Of a stretch of DNA of 64,000 bases, positions 22,365 to 33,790 are shown piece after piece (position 1 is the stretch's first letter; each line of letters begins with the position of its first letter). The position numbers and the translations under genes are program-made. The DNA is from Saksenaea vasiformis B4078. Lineage: Eukaryota > Mucoromycota > Mucoromycetes > Mucorales > Saksenaeaceae. Where the stretch lies: assembly GCA_000697055.1 (NCBI GenBank), contig JNDT01001409.1, positions 1-64,000 on the forward strand, in the 5' to 3' direction. The notes under the pieces are model-generated. The model saw only the letters and a program-made list of their open reading frames with translations. It did not search any database and was not told where the DNA came from.

Positions 22365-24432
22365 TTTTCTAACTCGTTAAAGCAAATTCGTAATCGCATA
22401 AATTGGCAGTATTCCGTGAGGACAATCGAACTGTGCGAGTGAAAACCCGATCAGATGAACTATTTGCATAGTAGGAAAAACAACCCAGTCCGCCTTCTCG
22501 AGCGGTATCAACACGACGATTTGCCATCCCACAACGTTGAGACCACATTGTCGAGCGGTCAATTCTTGATGTATTCGCTCTTTGATCCCCATGGATTGAC
22601 GTTGCACATAGTATTAAAATTTGTCGATTCTCTGAGAGAAAATGAGATGTTTTAGCTTAGTAAATAATTAAGTTTAAACAGACTTGTTCAGTACCTCTAA
22701 CATCTCGACCGATAGCCAGCCACCTCGTTTCTCACGCATCACATCACTGTTTATGTTGTAGAGGTACCGTTACTTTGTCTGGATCGTTGGGGGAATCAGC
22801 ACCGCCTTCAAGATTCCCTATAGCTTCTACGTATCATAGGTACCTGCCATCATCTCGACTGTAGTTGTAGTTCCCTTGTAAATCCTAACAAAAATATTGC
22901 GTGCGCCATATTGGCTTCTCCATCTCGAAACTGTTCCACAATCGTATTGGAATAACGAACGTGTTTCACATGGTACTTTTAACGGTACGTCTCGGCATGC
23001 CTTCTAATTGTAGATCGATGGACTTTAAAGTCAATGCGATGTTGAGTTCGTACAGCGCATGAGTGCATACCTCATTCTGACGATTTACGAGAGTCGCTGC
23101 AAGGTTTTGTGCTGATATACAACTGCTAGGTTGAGACGTTTACTCTGAAACACATCCTAACAAGAGCCGGGTCGACGTTCGGTTAGGAGAAAGCTTACTG
23201 ACTGGATGCAAAAACGATTATCTGGATATTTGTCTTCATTACTTGGCTTCTTCTGTGTCCTTTGCAAGCTTCTTTCCAACACGTTAAAGCCGTAGCCGTC
23301 CCTTGAAATATCGTCCGTAACGAAGCTTCACGTGAGGGAAAATTCCTTCTCTTTTTTCCCTTGCCTCCTTGGCCAACGCCGCTATTACAGGCCCCTTCAA
23401 ACGTTTTGATATACGACAGTAACGTGCTGGTCATCCACACTATTTATTTGCATAGGTTAATTCAATGTTGAAAATAAGGCATAGCTTTGTCTTCGGTCGA
23501 TACAGCTTTACTTCTATTATCGTCGTTATTTTGCGTCCGCATTGGGGTAGTTGTCCTTAACCGTGCCTCCTTCCATACAGTGCCAAAAGCGCAACTTCAG
23601 TAGATTGTTTCATGCGATTACTCTCCCGCGTCACTAGCAAAAGTATTTTACTCACAAGAAAATGAACGTCTTTACGCTGCAAGGGAGGTTCACATAATCT
23701 TTCGGAGAATAAAAGCAACGCAGCTTTTCTTTTTCTTTTGTGTCGCGCATGATTTTACTGTCTACCGATTGGCAATAACATTCTAAATAGGTCCTGCGCC
23801 CACGAAGAAATCAAGTTCGTGCTGAGATAAGATAAAAGAATGTACTGTTAATGTATCATTTATGAGAAGAAGTATGAATTTACGGTGTGAAACTCGATTC
23901 CCCATAGCGCAAAATTACTTACAAGCCGAGAAAAATAGAATGAGAGGACTACAGGATAAATTTTATGCCAAGCAACTCAATCCATCGATCATACGGTCAG
24001 TTCGTATTAACGGATTACATACGGAAGAAATAAGCAAAAAGTAAAGAAGAAGAGTGTAACATTTACAGGACTGCATATAAAGGGACCATCCGAAGCGTCC
24101 TTGAACCCTTCACATGCTGCTTACCAAAACCAGCGTCACTCAACTACACCGTGGAAGTGTACCCTTGGATTCACGCGTTATTGAAGGGTTATCACAGCTG
24201 AGTGAACATGATATGAATGACGCGCAAATACGTCTTTTGTTCGTGAACACGAGGGTTCCAATCAGACGCGCATTTGCATTCCGGTTGACGATGCCCAACT
24301 GAAGTCGAGTCTGCGTAGAATATATACTCGTTGCACACGTCAAATAGATACAGAAAAGCGTCAGTGTGACGGAGAAATCCAGTTATTTTATTTGCAGCGA
24401 CAAATGAAACTCTACTGTTGCGAGTGAAAGAT
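22365..24432. other. Gene-poor stretch with relics
   Basis: No supported gene. Positions 23860-23904, read in reverse, match 47638-47684 closely (shared GGAATCGAGTTTCAC and CTTCTCATAAA). Positions 24225-24290 resemble 38750-38800 and 47400-47450 on the plus strand. These are pieces of a decayed gene family, described under the pseudogene entries. Confidence 0.45.
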
Positions 24433-24829
24433 TTACATGTTCTTTTCCACACCCTCTTCGACAATTTTGCGGACGATATCGTCAGTGTTGCTCGTGTCAA
24501 AGGCGCTCCTACAGTGAAAAATGAGTACATTGTGTGGCACAGTATGATGACACATTACTGCAAAGCACCCTTTGAAGGTCGTACGGTCTCACCCGTGTTT
24601 CCACCGGTAGCTGTAGTAAGGATATCAAATGCTAGGAAAGAGAACAAGACGTTCAGTATCATCTACAGTGATACTTTGAGTACGTTTTACATTGGACCAC
24701 ATCAATCAAAGGAATCGTTTTATCTTTCCGCCACTTGCTGACCATACCAGGATTGGCAACAACGAAGTATTCATCATTATTCGTCTTGTAAATGACCTTG
24801 ACAGCTTTCTCACTGGTGGAACCAGACAT
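24433..24829 (-). CDS. Small SBDS N-terminal-like protein (Rtc3/YHR087W type)
   Basis: Three exons, 24829-24691, 24631-24559 and 24508-24432, make 288 nt and 95 residues. The sequence starts MSGSTSEKAVKVIYKT, contains DEYFVVANP, IPLIDVVQSFDILTTATGG and NTGETVRPSKGAL, and ends with SNTDDIVRKIVEEG. This matches the single-domain fungal proteins related to the N-terminal domain of the ribosome-maturation factor SBDS (budding yeast Rtc3/YHR087W, about 110 residues). The family is linked to RNA metabolism and stress, and its exact role is not settled. Both introns have standard GT-AG ends and good phase. The plus-strand frame over the same region is a shadow. Confidence 0.85.
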
Positions 24830-25369
24830 GTTTCAAAATGAAAATTAAAAGAACCAAAAAAAAATGAACATGAGAGGTTGTGTGTTGATTTTATAAAGGG
24901 TTTGCTATCATTATTTCACATTTACGTCATATCATATGGCGGGCTTCCCGGAAAAAACATCATGCGACAGAACAATAGACACGGGCTTCTTCTCTTTCCA
25001 TGCGTCACTTAATGTTAAGCTGATGAGTCAAAAGTGTCGGAGGTTTTTCAACCATGGTAGTAAAAGGATTGGTTGTATTTACAATGATGAATCCAGGTAT
25101 AATGCGAATAGGATATCCTTAAATTAGGGTTTTTCAGATGATGCATATGCAATGCGTCTAAATAGATCTTAGAACGGTGACTTGGGGTAATGCTGTGTAC
25201 TATTTTATTTAAAAAAAGATAAAAAAAAGAAACGTCAGTTCTATTTGTTCAGTATGCTATGCTTGTGGTTTGTATCATAAATATAATTAGCGGATTCCCT
25301 TTGTGTATCATAATAACAAAGGGCAAACTATGTACAGGAGTAAAGGAAAAGAGGCGATGCGCGTATGTA

Positions 25370-26874
25370 CTAGGCGTGTCCAACAGCAGCTGTAAGGGAC
25401 ACTGAGTGGTCGTGGTATTCGGGGGTAGGGTAATACATGGGCGATTCTCGAGGACTATCAATAGCATGAAGAAAAGCATCGAGTTGTGCTACCGCGGTTC
25501 GCATGGTCAGCGGAGCTGCAGTAATGCCTGTGGCAGCGACGGAAATGCGTCCATGGTGGCGAAGAAGACTGTGAGAGGAGGCCGAGAGGGCAGCGCGAGA
25601 AGGATAACGTTCAGGTAATGTGATGTCTCTGTCTAAGGCTAGGTACACTGACGAACCGAGACCCGGGTAAGATACTGCATCTAAATTCCCACCCCAATGA
25701 CTGGCGAGGGCTTTGGCTACCCGCCAACCGCGCCAAGCTTCCCATTCAAGTCCGGGCTGAGGAGCTTCGTCAATGGTATGTGGCTTCGTCTTGCTTAGAA
25801 TAGAAGCGCATGTGGGAATCCCAAGTAATGGATCGCGCGGGATATCCGGCATAAGCGAAGTTGTGGGGATAGTCCAAGGGCTACTAATACGGAAACCGAC
25901 GCTGGTCGGACCTCCAAACACATGAAGCGCAATGCGCTTGTCATCATCCTCGGCGAATCGGCTCCATTGCCGCCGAAGCCAATGGCCTACTCGGGTTCCT
26001 TGGTTTTCTTCTTGTGCCATGGCGGAATGAAGAATAAGCATACAGGACTCGTATAAAACACGATGAAGCACATGAGGCATGTGGGTTAACTGCAACTGAT
26101 GCTCGCTCTCTTTCTCCGTGACTTTAATTGAGGGGGGTTCTTGACCGAGAACAGTAGTACATGTGTGTCGTGCAGCGTCCACTGCGCTGTTGGCGATCTC
26201 AACAGCATTGATTGGCTGAACCTTGTTTTCCTCTTCATTATCCCATCGAGAAAGATGTTGATCTGGTGATTATACCCGATATGTTAAAGTTTTGTCAAAT
26301 GGCAGAAAAAGGACTTACCAAGCAGAAAATGGATGCCCAAGCCAATTGTATTCATATTTTCCATCAAAGCCACGTTACTCTTTGTAGGAGAGGATAGAAG
26401 TCCATATCTCAATCGAACGAGACTGGCAGCTTGCCGTTCTCGTAGCCGGCGCAGCGTATCGTAGAAAGTACGTTGTGATGTATTACGCAGGGAGGGATGT
26501 ATAAGCGTACAAATATCATACAAGTACTGATGGGCAACGTTGTGTATCACTGGCGATTGTAATGTATCTGGTGTCAATGTCGATAGAAGCCGTAAAAGAT
26601 GCGTGTACCGCACAGGTAACTCCTGGCACAAGAATGATGGTGTAGTGGCAGTCCTGTTAATGATAATGAAAGAAGATTAATTTGAGGTAAAAAACGTGGA
26701 TGCTAAAGTTATGTGTTCCTTACGTGTCAGAACTAATAAAATGAGATAGCTGTAGGTTACGTTCTTAGTTAGATCATTTAGATCATCATCATTATTATGA
26801 AGTTAACTTACGGAAACTCTCGTTTCTTGTGTCGCCCACATTGTCGCTAAAATACGACGGGGAAGGACATTCAT
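25370..26874 (-). CDS. Mitochondrial PDK/BCKDK-family protein with degraded kinase motifs
   Basis: Four exons, 26874-26812, 26749-26724, 26653-26319 and 26262-25370, give 1317 nt and 438 residues. The N-terminus MNVLPRRILATMW is a plausible mitochondrial presequence. The N-terminal four-helix domain is PDK-like (LCQELPVRYTHLLR; ENMNTIGLGIHFLLDQHL). The C-terminal GHKL ATPase part is strongly altered. Where PDKs have an ELLKNAMRAT-type N box, this protein has YESCMLILHSAM. No D-x-G-x-G is visible. The G2 box GFGYGLPISR is replaced by AWRGWRVAKA, although the following GLGSSVYLAL is kept. Normal family members phosphorylate E1 alpha of pyruvate or branched-chain dehydrogenase. This one may be an inactive or regulatory paralogue. 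The second exon is only 26 nt. Confidence 0.85.
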
Positions 26875-27496
26875 AATGTGTGACTGAAGCATGAATGAAA
26901 AATAGAAGAAAAAGGATGAAAAAGGGAGCACACACTGCCGCACACCCTTTTTACACTTTAGTTGACTGTCTGGAATCCTTCTATTTTTTCTTTTATACCT
27001 TCCATATAGAAACTTATATAGAAAACCCCTTGCATTTTGCCAAGTTTTCCTAAATCCAGTAATCGGCCGCTCAACACCGGCCGATCATTTAAATATGGTC
27101 TACAGCAATTTTTGACAACAATGTATAGCATTCCAAGCCTTTGTAACTATTGGTTGCCATTTACTTCATTTGGGAGGGATTGTAGGCTTTTGCCCATATG
27201 CGCAAACAAGGCGTTCTCGCAGCCGCTGCTTTGTTTTGCATCTCTCGGCTCATCAAAGACGTCATTCTATCAGAATCCATTTTTTCATCTTTGCCAAAGA
27301 AAAAGAAAGAGCGAAGGAAAAAGCCACAGACATGCATAAGAAAACAGCGCTACTAAAAAGAAAAAAAAGGAAAAAAGAAAGGAAAAAAAAAAAGAAGAAA
27401 CATATACAGCAGTAGGTACAGCGAACAAGAAAGGGATATGTCTTGTAGTTTAAAAAAGATAAAAGAACAGGAAATTAACGGGAGATAGGAGGAGGA
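26875..27496. other. Intergenic region between tandem minus-strand genes
   Basis: Holds the probable promoter of the PDK-family gene (towards 26875) and the 3' flank of the bZIP gene, with long A/G-rich tracts at 27290-27410. No gene is seen. Confidence 0.5.
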
Positions 27497-29040
27497 TTAA
27501 AACCTCAAAACACTTGAAGAACATGCTGTCGTACCCGGCTGCTGTGGTTGAACCATGTGTTGTTGTGGTTGCTGAGGGGGGAGCGTATTATTGTGTGGCA
27601 AAGGTTGCTGCAGGCGTACACTGTGGGAAGCGGTGGTAACTGCCGATAACTTGGCGCCATTGGCAAGGGAATTATGTGGAGGCAGTGTTGGCGCTGAAGG
27701 TGCTGTCACAGCAGAAAAAGATGACCTTGCATTGGTGGGGTACATTGCTTGTGGTGGTGCTCCGGTGCTCATATTGGAAATGGAAGTTGGTTGTAACTGC
27801 TGCTGCCGAGGCATCATTTGCGGCATCGATTTTAGGACTTGTCCAATGTTATATCCACCTTGCGTGAGAGTACAATCTTTATGTGCTAGTAGTAGCGTTT
27901 TCAAGTTGACTACCTCATCCCGTAACGCGTTTGTTTGTAGTTGCAATTGTTCATTATCATTGGTCAAATATTCGACCTTGGCTTGCAAGTTACTTAACCA
28001 CTGTTTTTTCCTCTGTCGACATTTCAGTGCAGCTGATTGGATCACATTAGTAAAAGTCACTCTATCATGCTTCTCTCTTCCCATTTACCCAAACGATTTC
28101 TTTCCAGAAAATTTTTTCTTTTTTCTTCCTCTTCTGGCGTCAACCCTTGTGTCTTCGTTTTCTTTTTCCCATCGTCATTATCTTTTGTCACTGTCTTCCG
28201 TCGACTTTTTCGTGCTGTACTTTGATCCTCTGTCGACCTCTTTGTACCTTGACTCGTAGAATGAACGTAATCCTGCTGTGTCTTTTCACCAGAAATTGAT
28301 TGGGTGCCAATAGAACCTCCACGATCCGCGGGGGTCATGATACTCATGTCACTCGTTGCACTGCTCACAGAATCCGAGCGACCACCTGTAAATGCACCAC
28401 TAGTAGGCGGATTTGCTACTGCATAAGGCATGGTATTCCTTGATGCATCTAATGAACGGAACTGGTCAAATCTTTTCTTCTTCTTACTCTTTTACCACAA
28501 GCTTTTTCTTTTTTCTGTACCTGAAAACGTTGCATCTGTCATCCCAGCTTGTAATGGTGCAGCTGTACTCATGGAAACACCCATAGGCCCATTAGTTGTC
28601 GTTTTACTCATGTCTGTACCGAATTCTGCAGGATTCGTTGGTCTGAGAAGCATCGAAGGAGAAAGAGGTTCTGCCCGTAATGAATCCCATGCTAATGTGT
28701 CTTTCGTTGAGGGATCTGTGATAGGAGGTAACGTCGGCTTATTTTCCGGATCGGGTTTCCTCTTGTCCTTTGTATTTGCTGCGACGGAAAAGCTTTCTTC
28801 GAACGGATTCGGTTCCTGATCCAATTTGGCACTCGAATTTAACGGCAGAACAGCCATGGGCGGGCTGTTACTTTTAACAAGGGAATTCATCGCTGGATTG
28901 AAAGTTAATACCAAGTATCTTTCTTTTTTTTTTTTAAAAAAAAATCATTTACGTCTTCTCGGGTCCGTTGGGTTTTTAACAGAGACTTCGTTGGCTTCGA
29001 CCGCCGCGTTCTTGGTAGTATCAGCTTTTTGTCCGGCCAT
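27497..29040 (-). CDS. bZIP stress transcription factor, Atf1 (ATF/CREB) type
   Basis: Nuclear bZIP regulator of stress responses, normally controlled by a stress MAP kinase. The start ATG at 29040 gives MAGQKADTTKNAAVEANEVS. Later exons are about 28914-28521, 28448-28089 and 28032-27497, the last two joined in frame. Conserved Atf1 features appear in order: LDQEPNPFEESF, SLRAEPLSPSMLLRP (N-terminal stress/HRA-type region) and EEEEKRKNFLERNRLAALKC, where an intron (28033-28088) splits the basic region. RQRKKQWLSNLQAKVEYL and the leucine zipper through TLLLAHKDC follow, then a Q/P-rich tail. The junction of exons 1 and 2 falls in long A and T runs (28922-28950) and cannot be placed exactly; the simplest intron there would be only 30 nt. 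Length is about 460 residues. Confidence 0.9.
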
Positions 29041-30652
29041 AGCACCTGAGATGCTATGAGTAGCTATCATTCCTGTCATTAATCTTTACGTGTTGAATTT
29101 CGGTCATTTGCTCACAGTGTTATGTTTCTGTTTTCTGATTTCAGGGCTGTAACGGGGAATGACGCCTGAAAGGACTCTAGATCTTTTTTTGGCAATTAGA
29201 AACTGGGTTTTCAGGAAAAAGCGAGGGGCCCAGTGTCATTGATCACAACTTACGTATCCAAAAAAAGAAAACAAATGGGTCCAACTCAAGTTAAGAAATT
29301 GAAAGAAAGCTTCCTCTCTTCACAATGAAGGAAACTCTAGTGCAAACCGAAGAAAAGAGAAAAAAAAAGTCGGGGTGAGGGTCAGAGGAACAATCTGATT
29401 CGCAAAGCTTCATGGATTACATCATAGATACCATTTCAGGAAACCATGGTTTTTCAATGTCCGGATACCAGGTGCCAGCGACGAAGAAATACCACCATCC
29501 CCAAACATTCGATGGCTGCTAAAGAAGAATGGACCATTGATAATATAACTTTACATGATATAAATAAATTGTGATTCAACATACAAGTCGATTCAATCCA
29601 TTTTATGGAAAGAACTTGAATATCACATACCACTCTACCCCGGAACGAATAGCGGTCCTTCCGTTGCTCCTTCCGTTGTCAAGCATCCTTTACTTTATTA
29701 TCTCTTTTATTTTAATAGACTCAATCCGCACAGATCCGATGCATTCTTCAAGGATAATTCCTTATTTAGATACGTCTATGCGGATGAATCAACATGGCGT
29801 TGGACGTCTAAAGCAGGTATGCATCTTGAGAATAGCGGTACTTAAACCAGAAAGTTTGGGCACGAGGAACGAGAAAATGCAATGCCCATAGATCAGAAGA
29901 CGAGGGATTTTTTTATTGCTTGAGATGTACGTTGCATTAAAAAGCCGTGAATAAGGTTTACCACGAGACAGGAACAAAACAGCCTTGGGCCTCTCCTATA
30001 TTTTCTACACTCTGTACGAAACGGAAAAAAGTGGAAAAAGTGAACAGAAAGGGTAGTGTAATGATTCAATCATGCAGGAAGGAAAAGGAAGAAGTATACA
30101 CAATTTACTTGGTTTTAAAGCGGACATTTCTGTTGTTATAACCTTAATTTCAGCTGTGGTCGCACGAACTTTGTTCAATTTTTCTTGTGTAAGACAATAA
30201 AAAACCACTTTTTTTAAATGATGACACAGCAGATCCTTTAAAAACATATCAACAACATATACATTATTTCTTTATCTAATTATGAAAAAGGATCTATAAT
30301 ACAAGCACATGACATACGCGTAAAGTTGTCTAGATGTTGATGCTAAAGAATGCGAAACGGTCGTTACAGGTTTTTTGGAGCTAGCAAGTGATTAAGCTTG
30401 ATTTCCTGAAACATAAAATCCATTGGCTTGTCAGAACGTCATATCGTGAGACAGAAGGAGACTTTCCCTCTTGGTGAGAAAGGCAATCTAAATAGCGCTA
30501 AATAAATCGCTCACGGGATCGGCAAATCGCACTTCAAAAAAAATATGTTCAGGGTCTTGTTATGGTCGAGTGTTGCTTAAGGCCTCAAAATTTTGATATA
30601 AAATCCCCATTGAAGGTAACGCTACCATTCTCTTCCCTCACTACAAATCATC
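29041..30652. other. Intergenic region (divergent promoters)
   Basis: Lies between the divergent bZIP and amino-acid transporter genes. Only short unsupported frames occur (for example 30005-30247 minus). It includes pyrimidine-rich leader sequence just before 30653. No RNA gene or repeat is recognised. Confidence 0.5.
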
Positions 30653-32537
30653 ATGACCTTTACTCCATATACAGAAGAAACGCGCACACCTTCAAACATA
30701 CATCCTTCTCAACGGCAAGCGTATGGAGCGGTTCCAGATATTAACGACTTCCAACCGGTTAGCTCCTCCGCGTCTTCTACGTTTCGGGAGACTGCAGAAA
30801 GCTTTGTTGATTCCTACTCACGGGCCTCTGTCCTTTACATGGCCGAAAACTTGACCTTGTCCAATCCTCCATCGCATCATGGACTGGATCTAGAGAGCGA
30901 AGAACAGGGTGACGATCCTCAAGGACGGGAAACAAAGTAAATATACAGTTGTCTGACTATCTAGTCAACTTAAACTGCTCCCTTCTCTTTTGAAAGGTAT
31001 ATGCCTTTTCTGATCGATCCAGATCCCTACCTGTGTCGAACCGTGTCCTCCCACCTGTCATCTATGTCGCGTCTAAGCTCAGTTGCTTCCGTTCTCTCAC
31101 AACGTCTGTATCCTTCCGACATTATCATAGGCCAGTCTACATTTCTACAATCCGTTTTTAACTCTGTCAACGTCCTGATTGGCGTGGGGATCCTAGCCTT
31201 ACCGCTAGCCTTCCGTCTTGCCGGATGGATACTGGGTTCAGGCATCTTCTTATTTTGCACCTTTCTTACAAATTACACAGCCAAGATTCTCGCGCGTTGT
31301 TTGGAAACTTACCGTGGATCAACCTATGGCGATATTGGCGCCGCAGCATTCGGTGACCGAGGTCGACATTTTGTCAGCGCGGTATTCGTTGTGGAGTTGT
31401 TCACAATTGGGTAAGAAAACTATATATAAAAAAAAAGAAGGTTACAATGTATTCATTACCATTTATAGTGTTGCTATGGTTATCCTGCTGGGGGATGGTC
31501 TTCAGTCTTTGTTTCCACGACTGGGTTCTCTAACCGTATATCTGCTTTGCTTTGCGGTCCTTACCCCTTCGCTCTTTCTACCTATCCGCAAGTTGGCCTA
31601 TGCCAGCCTCGTTGGTGTGATCAGCGGATTCTGTCTTGTGACAGTGATTGTTTACGATGGAGTTTCCAAACCTGAACAACCGGGAAGTCTCTGGCAGCCA
31701 GCGGTAAGTGGTTTAAAGAGGTATTACAAGGTGACGCTGACTTATCCGATTGGCAAGGACACGGAATTTCTTCCATCCTACCTATACAATATTCCTCTAA
31801 GCTTAGGCCTCATCATGGCAGGTTACTCTGGCCATGCTGTATTCCCATCCATCTACCGGGATATGGAAAATCCAAAAGCGTACAACCGGATGATCGATGT
31901 GACTTACATCATCACATCATCCATATATCTTATCATGGCGGTAGCTGGCTATGCCATGTTTGGACTGGACACGATGCAGGAGGTAAACAAATTTCGGTTT
32001 ACAGCGTCATTCTTATTGCTTGACATGCATCCTCAGATCACCCAAAACTTGGCATCCACACCAGGCTATCATAAGCTGGTAAACCTCTTTGCCGTCTGGT
32101 TGATTGTTTTGACTCCTATTGCCAAATTCGGACTCATGTTGAATCCCATCACTGTCACATGTGACCTACTGTTAGATAACATGCCTCTTGTGGAGGCATG
32201 GAGCAAATCCAAAGCATGGCGCGCGTCTCTATTGAATGGGCTTGTTCGCGTCGCCTTAGGTGCTCTTGTTGTATATGTGGCGGCTGTGTTCCCTGGTTTT
32301 GATCGTATTGTAGTACGTACTATCGAGATCCACATGAACTTGCTTTCTGATTCCCCTTTTTAGTCTTTGATGGGCGCCTTATTCAGTTTTGGCATCTCTG
32401 CCGTATTCCCTCTCGAATGCTATCGTCGCCTTTTCAGCCATAGCATGTCAGCCACAGAATCTGCCATTGTATGGATTTTAATAGGCTTATCCTCCATCAT
32501 GGCTATCATAGGCACAATTGCAAGTTTTCTCTGTTGA
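30653..32537 (+). CDS. Vacuolar-type amino-acid transporter (AVT1/SLC32-36 family)
   Basis: Multi-spanning amino acid/proton transporter, probably in the vacuolar membrane. Six exons, 30653-30936, 30997-31410, 31469-31703, 31758-31982, 32037-32312 and 32364-32537, give 1608 nt and 535 residues. A soluble N-terminal tail of about 150 residues precedes roughly ten hydrophobic segments. Family landmarks are QSVFNSVNVLIGVGILALP at the first membrane segment, GDGLQSLFP, IMAGYSGHAVFPSIYRDM, and LTPIAKFGLMLNPI. Introns 31704-31757 and 31983-32036 are both 54 nt, in phase 0 and free of stops, so retention would insert 18 residues in or near the membrane core. Dispersed repeat copy B begins 113 nt after the stop, in the same orientation. 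Confidence 0.93.
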
Positions 32538-32649
32538 TATGTTACATACTATTATCCATGAACGCTCATAAACCTCGACAACGTTAAATAATAAATAAAC
32601 AAAAACTCATTTTACATTGGAAAAATATCTTTTTTTTTCTTTTACTGAA

Positions 32650-33715
32650 TTTTTCCTATGATTTTACGCTTATTTGAAGATATTTGCCGTTACTTCCAGA
32701 TAGCTCTGCGTTTTGAAGTACGTATTTTTACGTTCATCGGATGCCATGATTTGCGTATCATACTCTTCCATGTTAAGTTTGTGTCAAAGGACGTGTTAAA
32801 GATAGTGTTTCTTGTCTCATGCAAAAGAAAAGCGTCAGTGATCGGATTTTTTATTTCATGCAAAGAGTGTGTGAAAGGTACGGTCTTTTGGTCTCATGCA
32901 GACAGCGTGCCGGTGATAAGTTACCATCGTCTCATGCAAAGGGTGAATCAGTGATCGGGTTCTTTTGACTCATACAAACGGTGTCTCAGAAACAGAATTC
33001 CGTCTTCTCATGCAAAAGACGTGTCGAAGGTAGATTCCTTTTATCTCACACAAAAGGAATGTCTCAGATAACGGAAAGTGATGCATATTTAAAGCGAGCA
33101 CTTCTTTTTCCTTTTCCCTTCTTCTTCTTTGGCTCTGTTGGTACCAACATCCCCGGTACGGATATCAACTTTTTATTACATATCCAGAATCACTCATGTT
33201 TTTTGTATGCCGTTTAGGCTGCACGACCGCTATCCCGAACCGTCTTGGCTGTGTCGGTGCCTTATGCCCTTCACTCAAGTAAGCAAATGTTGTCACACAC
33301 TCAGTATCACTCATTTTCTGAAATAGATTGCCAGACGCTGCATCGCTTCAAGTTCTCTGCAGACCGTTCAAACATGGCCGCTACTACGCCACTGGGTCAC
33401 CCCGCCATCTCGCCGCCCCCATCGCTCAGGTGCGGGGAAGGCCGCCGTACGTTGGACGGCCATACCCTTCGGGTGTAAGTGAAAGGACATCCAAGTATTA
33501 TTCCATTTGCTAACCATGAATTATTTTTTATGCTGCTCGAATTAATTTTGCGGCCGCTGGAGAGACCAAGTTCACGCAAGTTGATTAATATTCTGACGTA
33601 AAATTGACGTACTAATGACCGCATATTGAATTCTTCTTTAACGCAAATTTGGCTCTTCAGAGACGCAGGATTTATTTAGTGTAGCGTAAAAGATAATTCA
33701 ATAAACAGTATATTT
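32650..33715 (+). repeat. Dispersed repeat family, copy B
   Basis: Full-length copy matching copy A in order: the 5' block (CCTATGATTTTACGC, GCCGTTACTTCCAG, TTCCATGTTAAG), degenerate TCTCATGCAAA units, TAACGGAAAGTGATGCATA, the GC-rich part with hairpin ACCC-TTC-GGGT near 33462-33475 followed by GTAAGT, and the end AAGATAATTCAATAAACAGT. It fills the gap between the convergent transporter and SAPS genes. Confidence 0.85.
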
Positions 33716-33790
33716 GTACAAAGTCTGTCGTACGAGATATTTGACAAACGCTGACAGAAGTGGTCTGTTGTTGCGCAAAATAAGGGTGAT

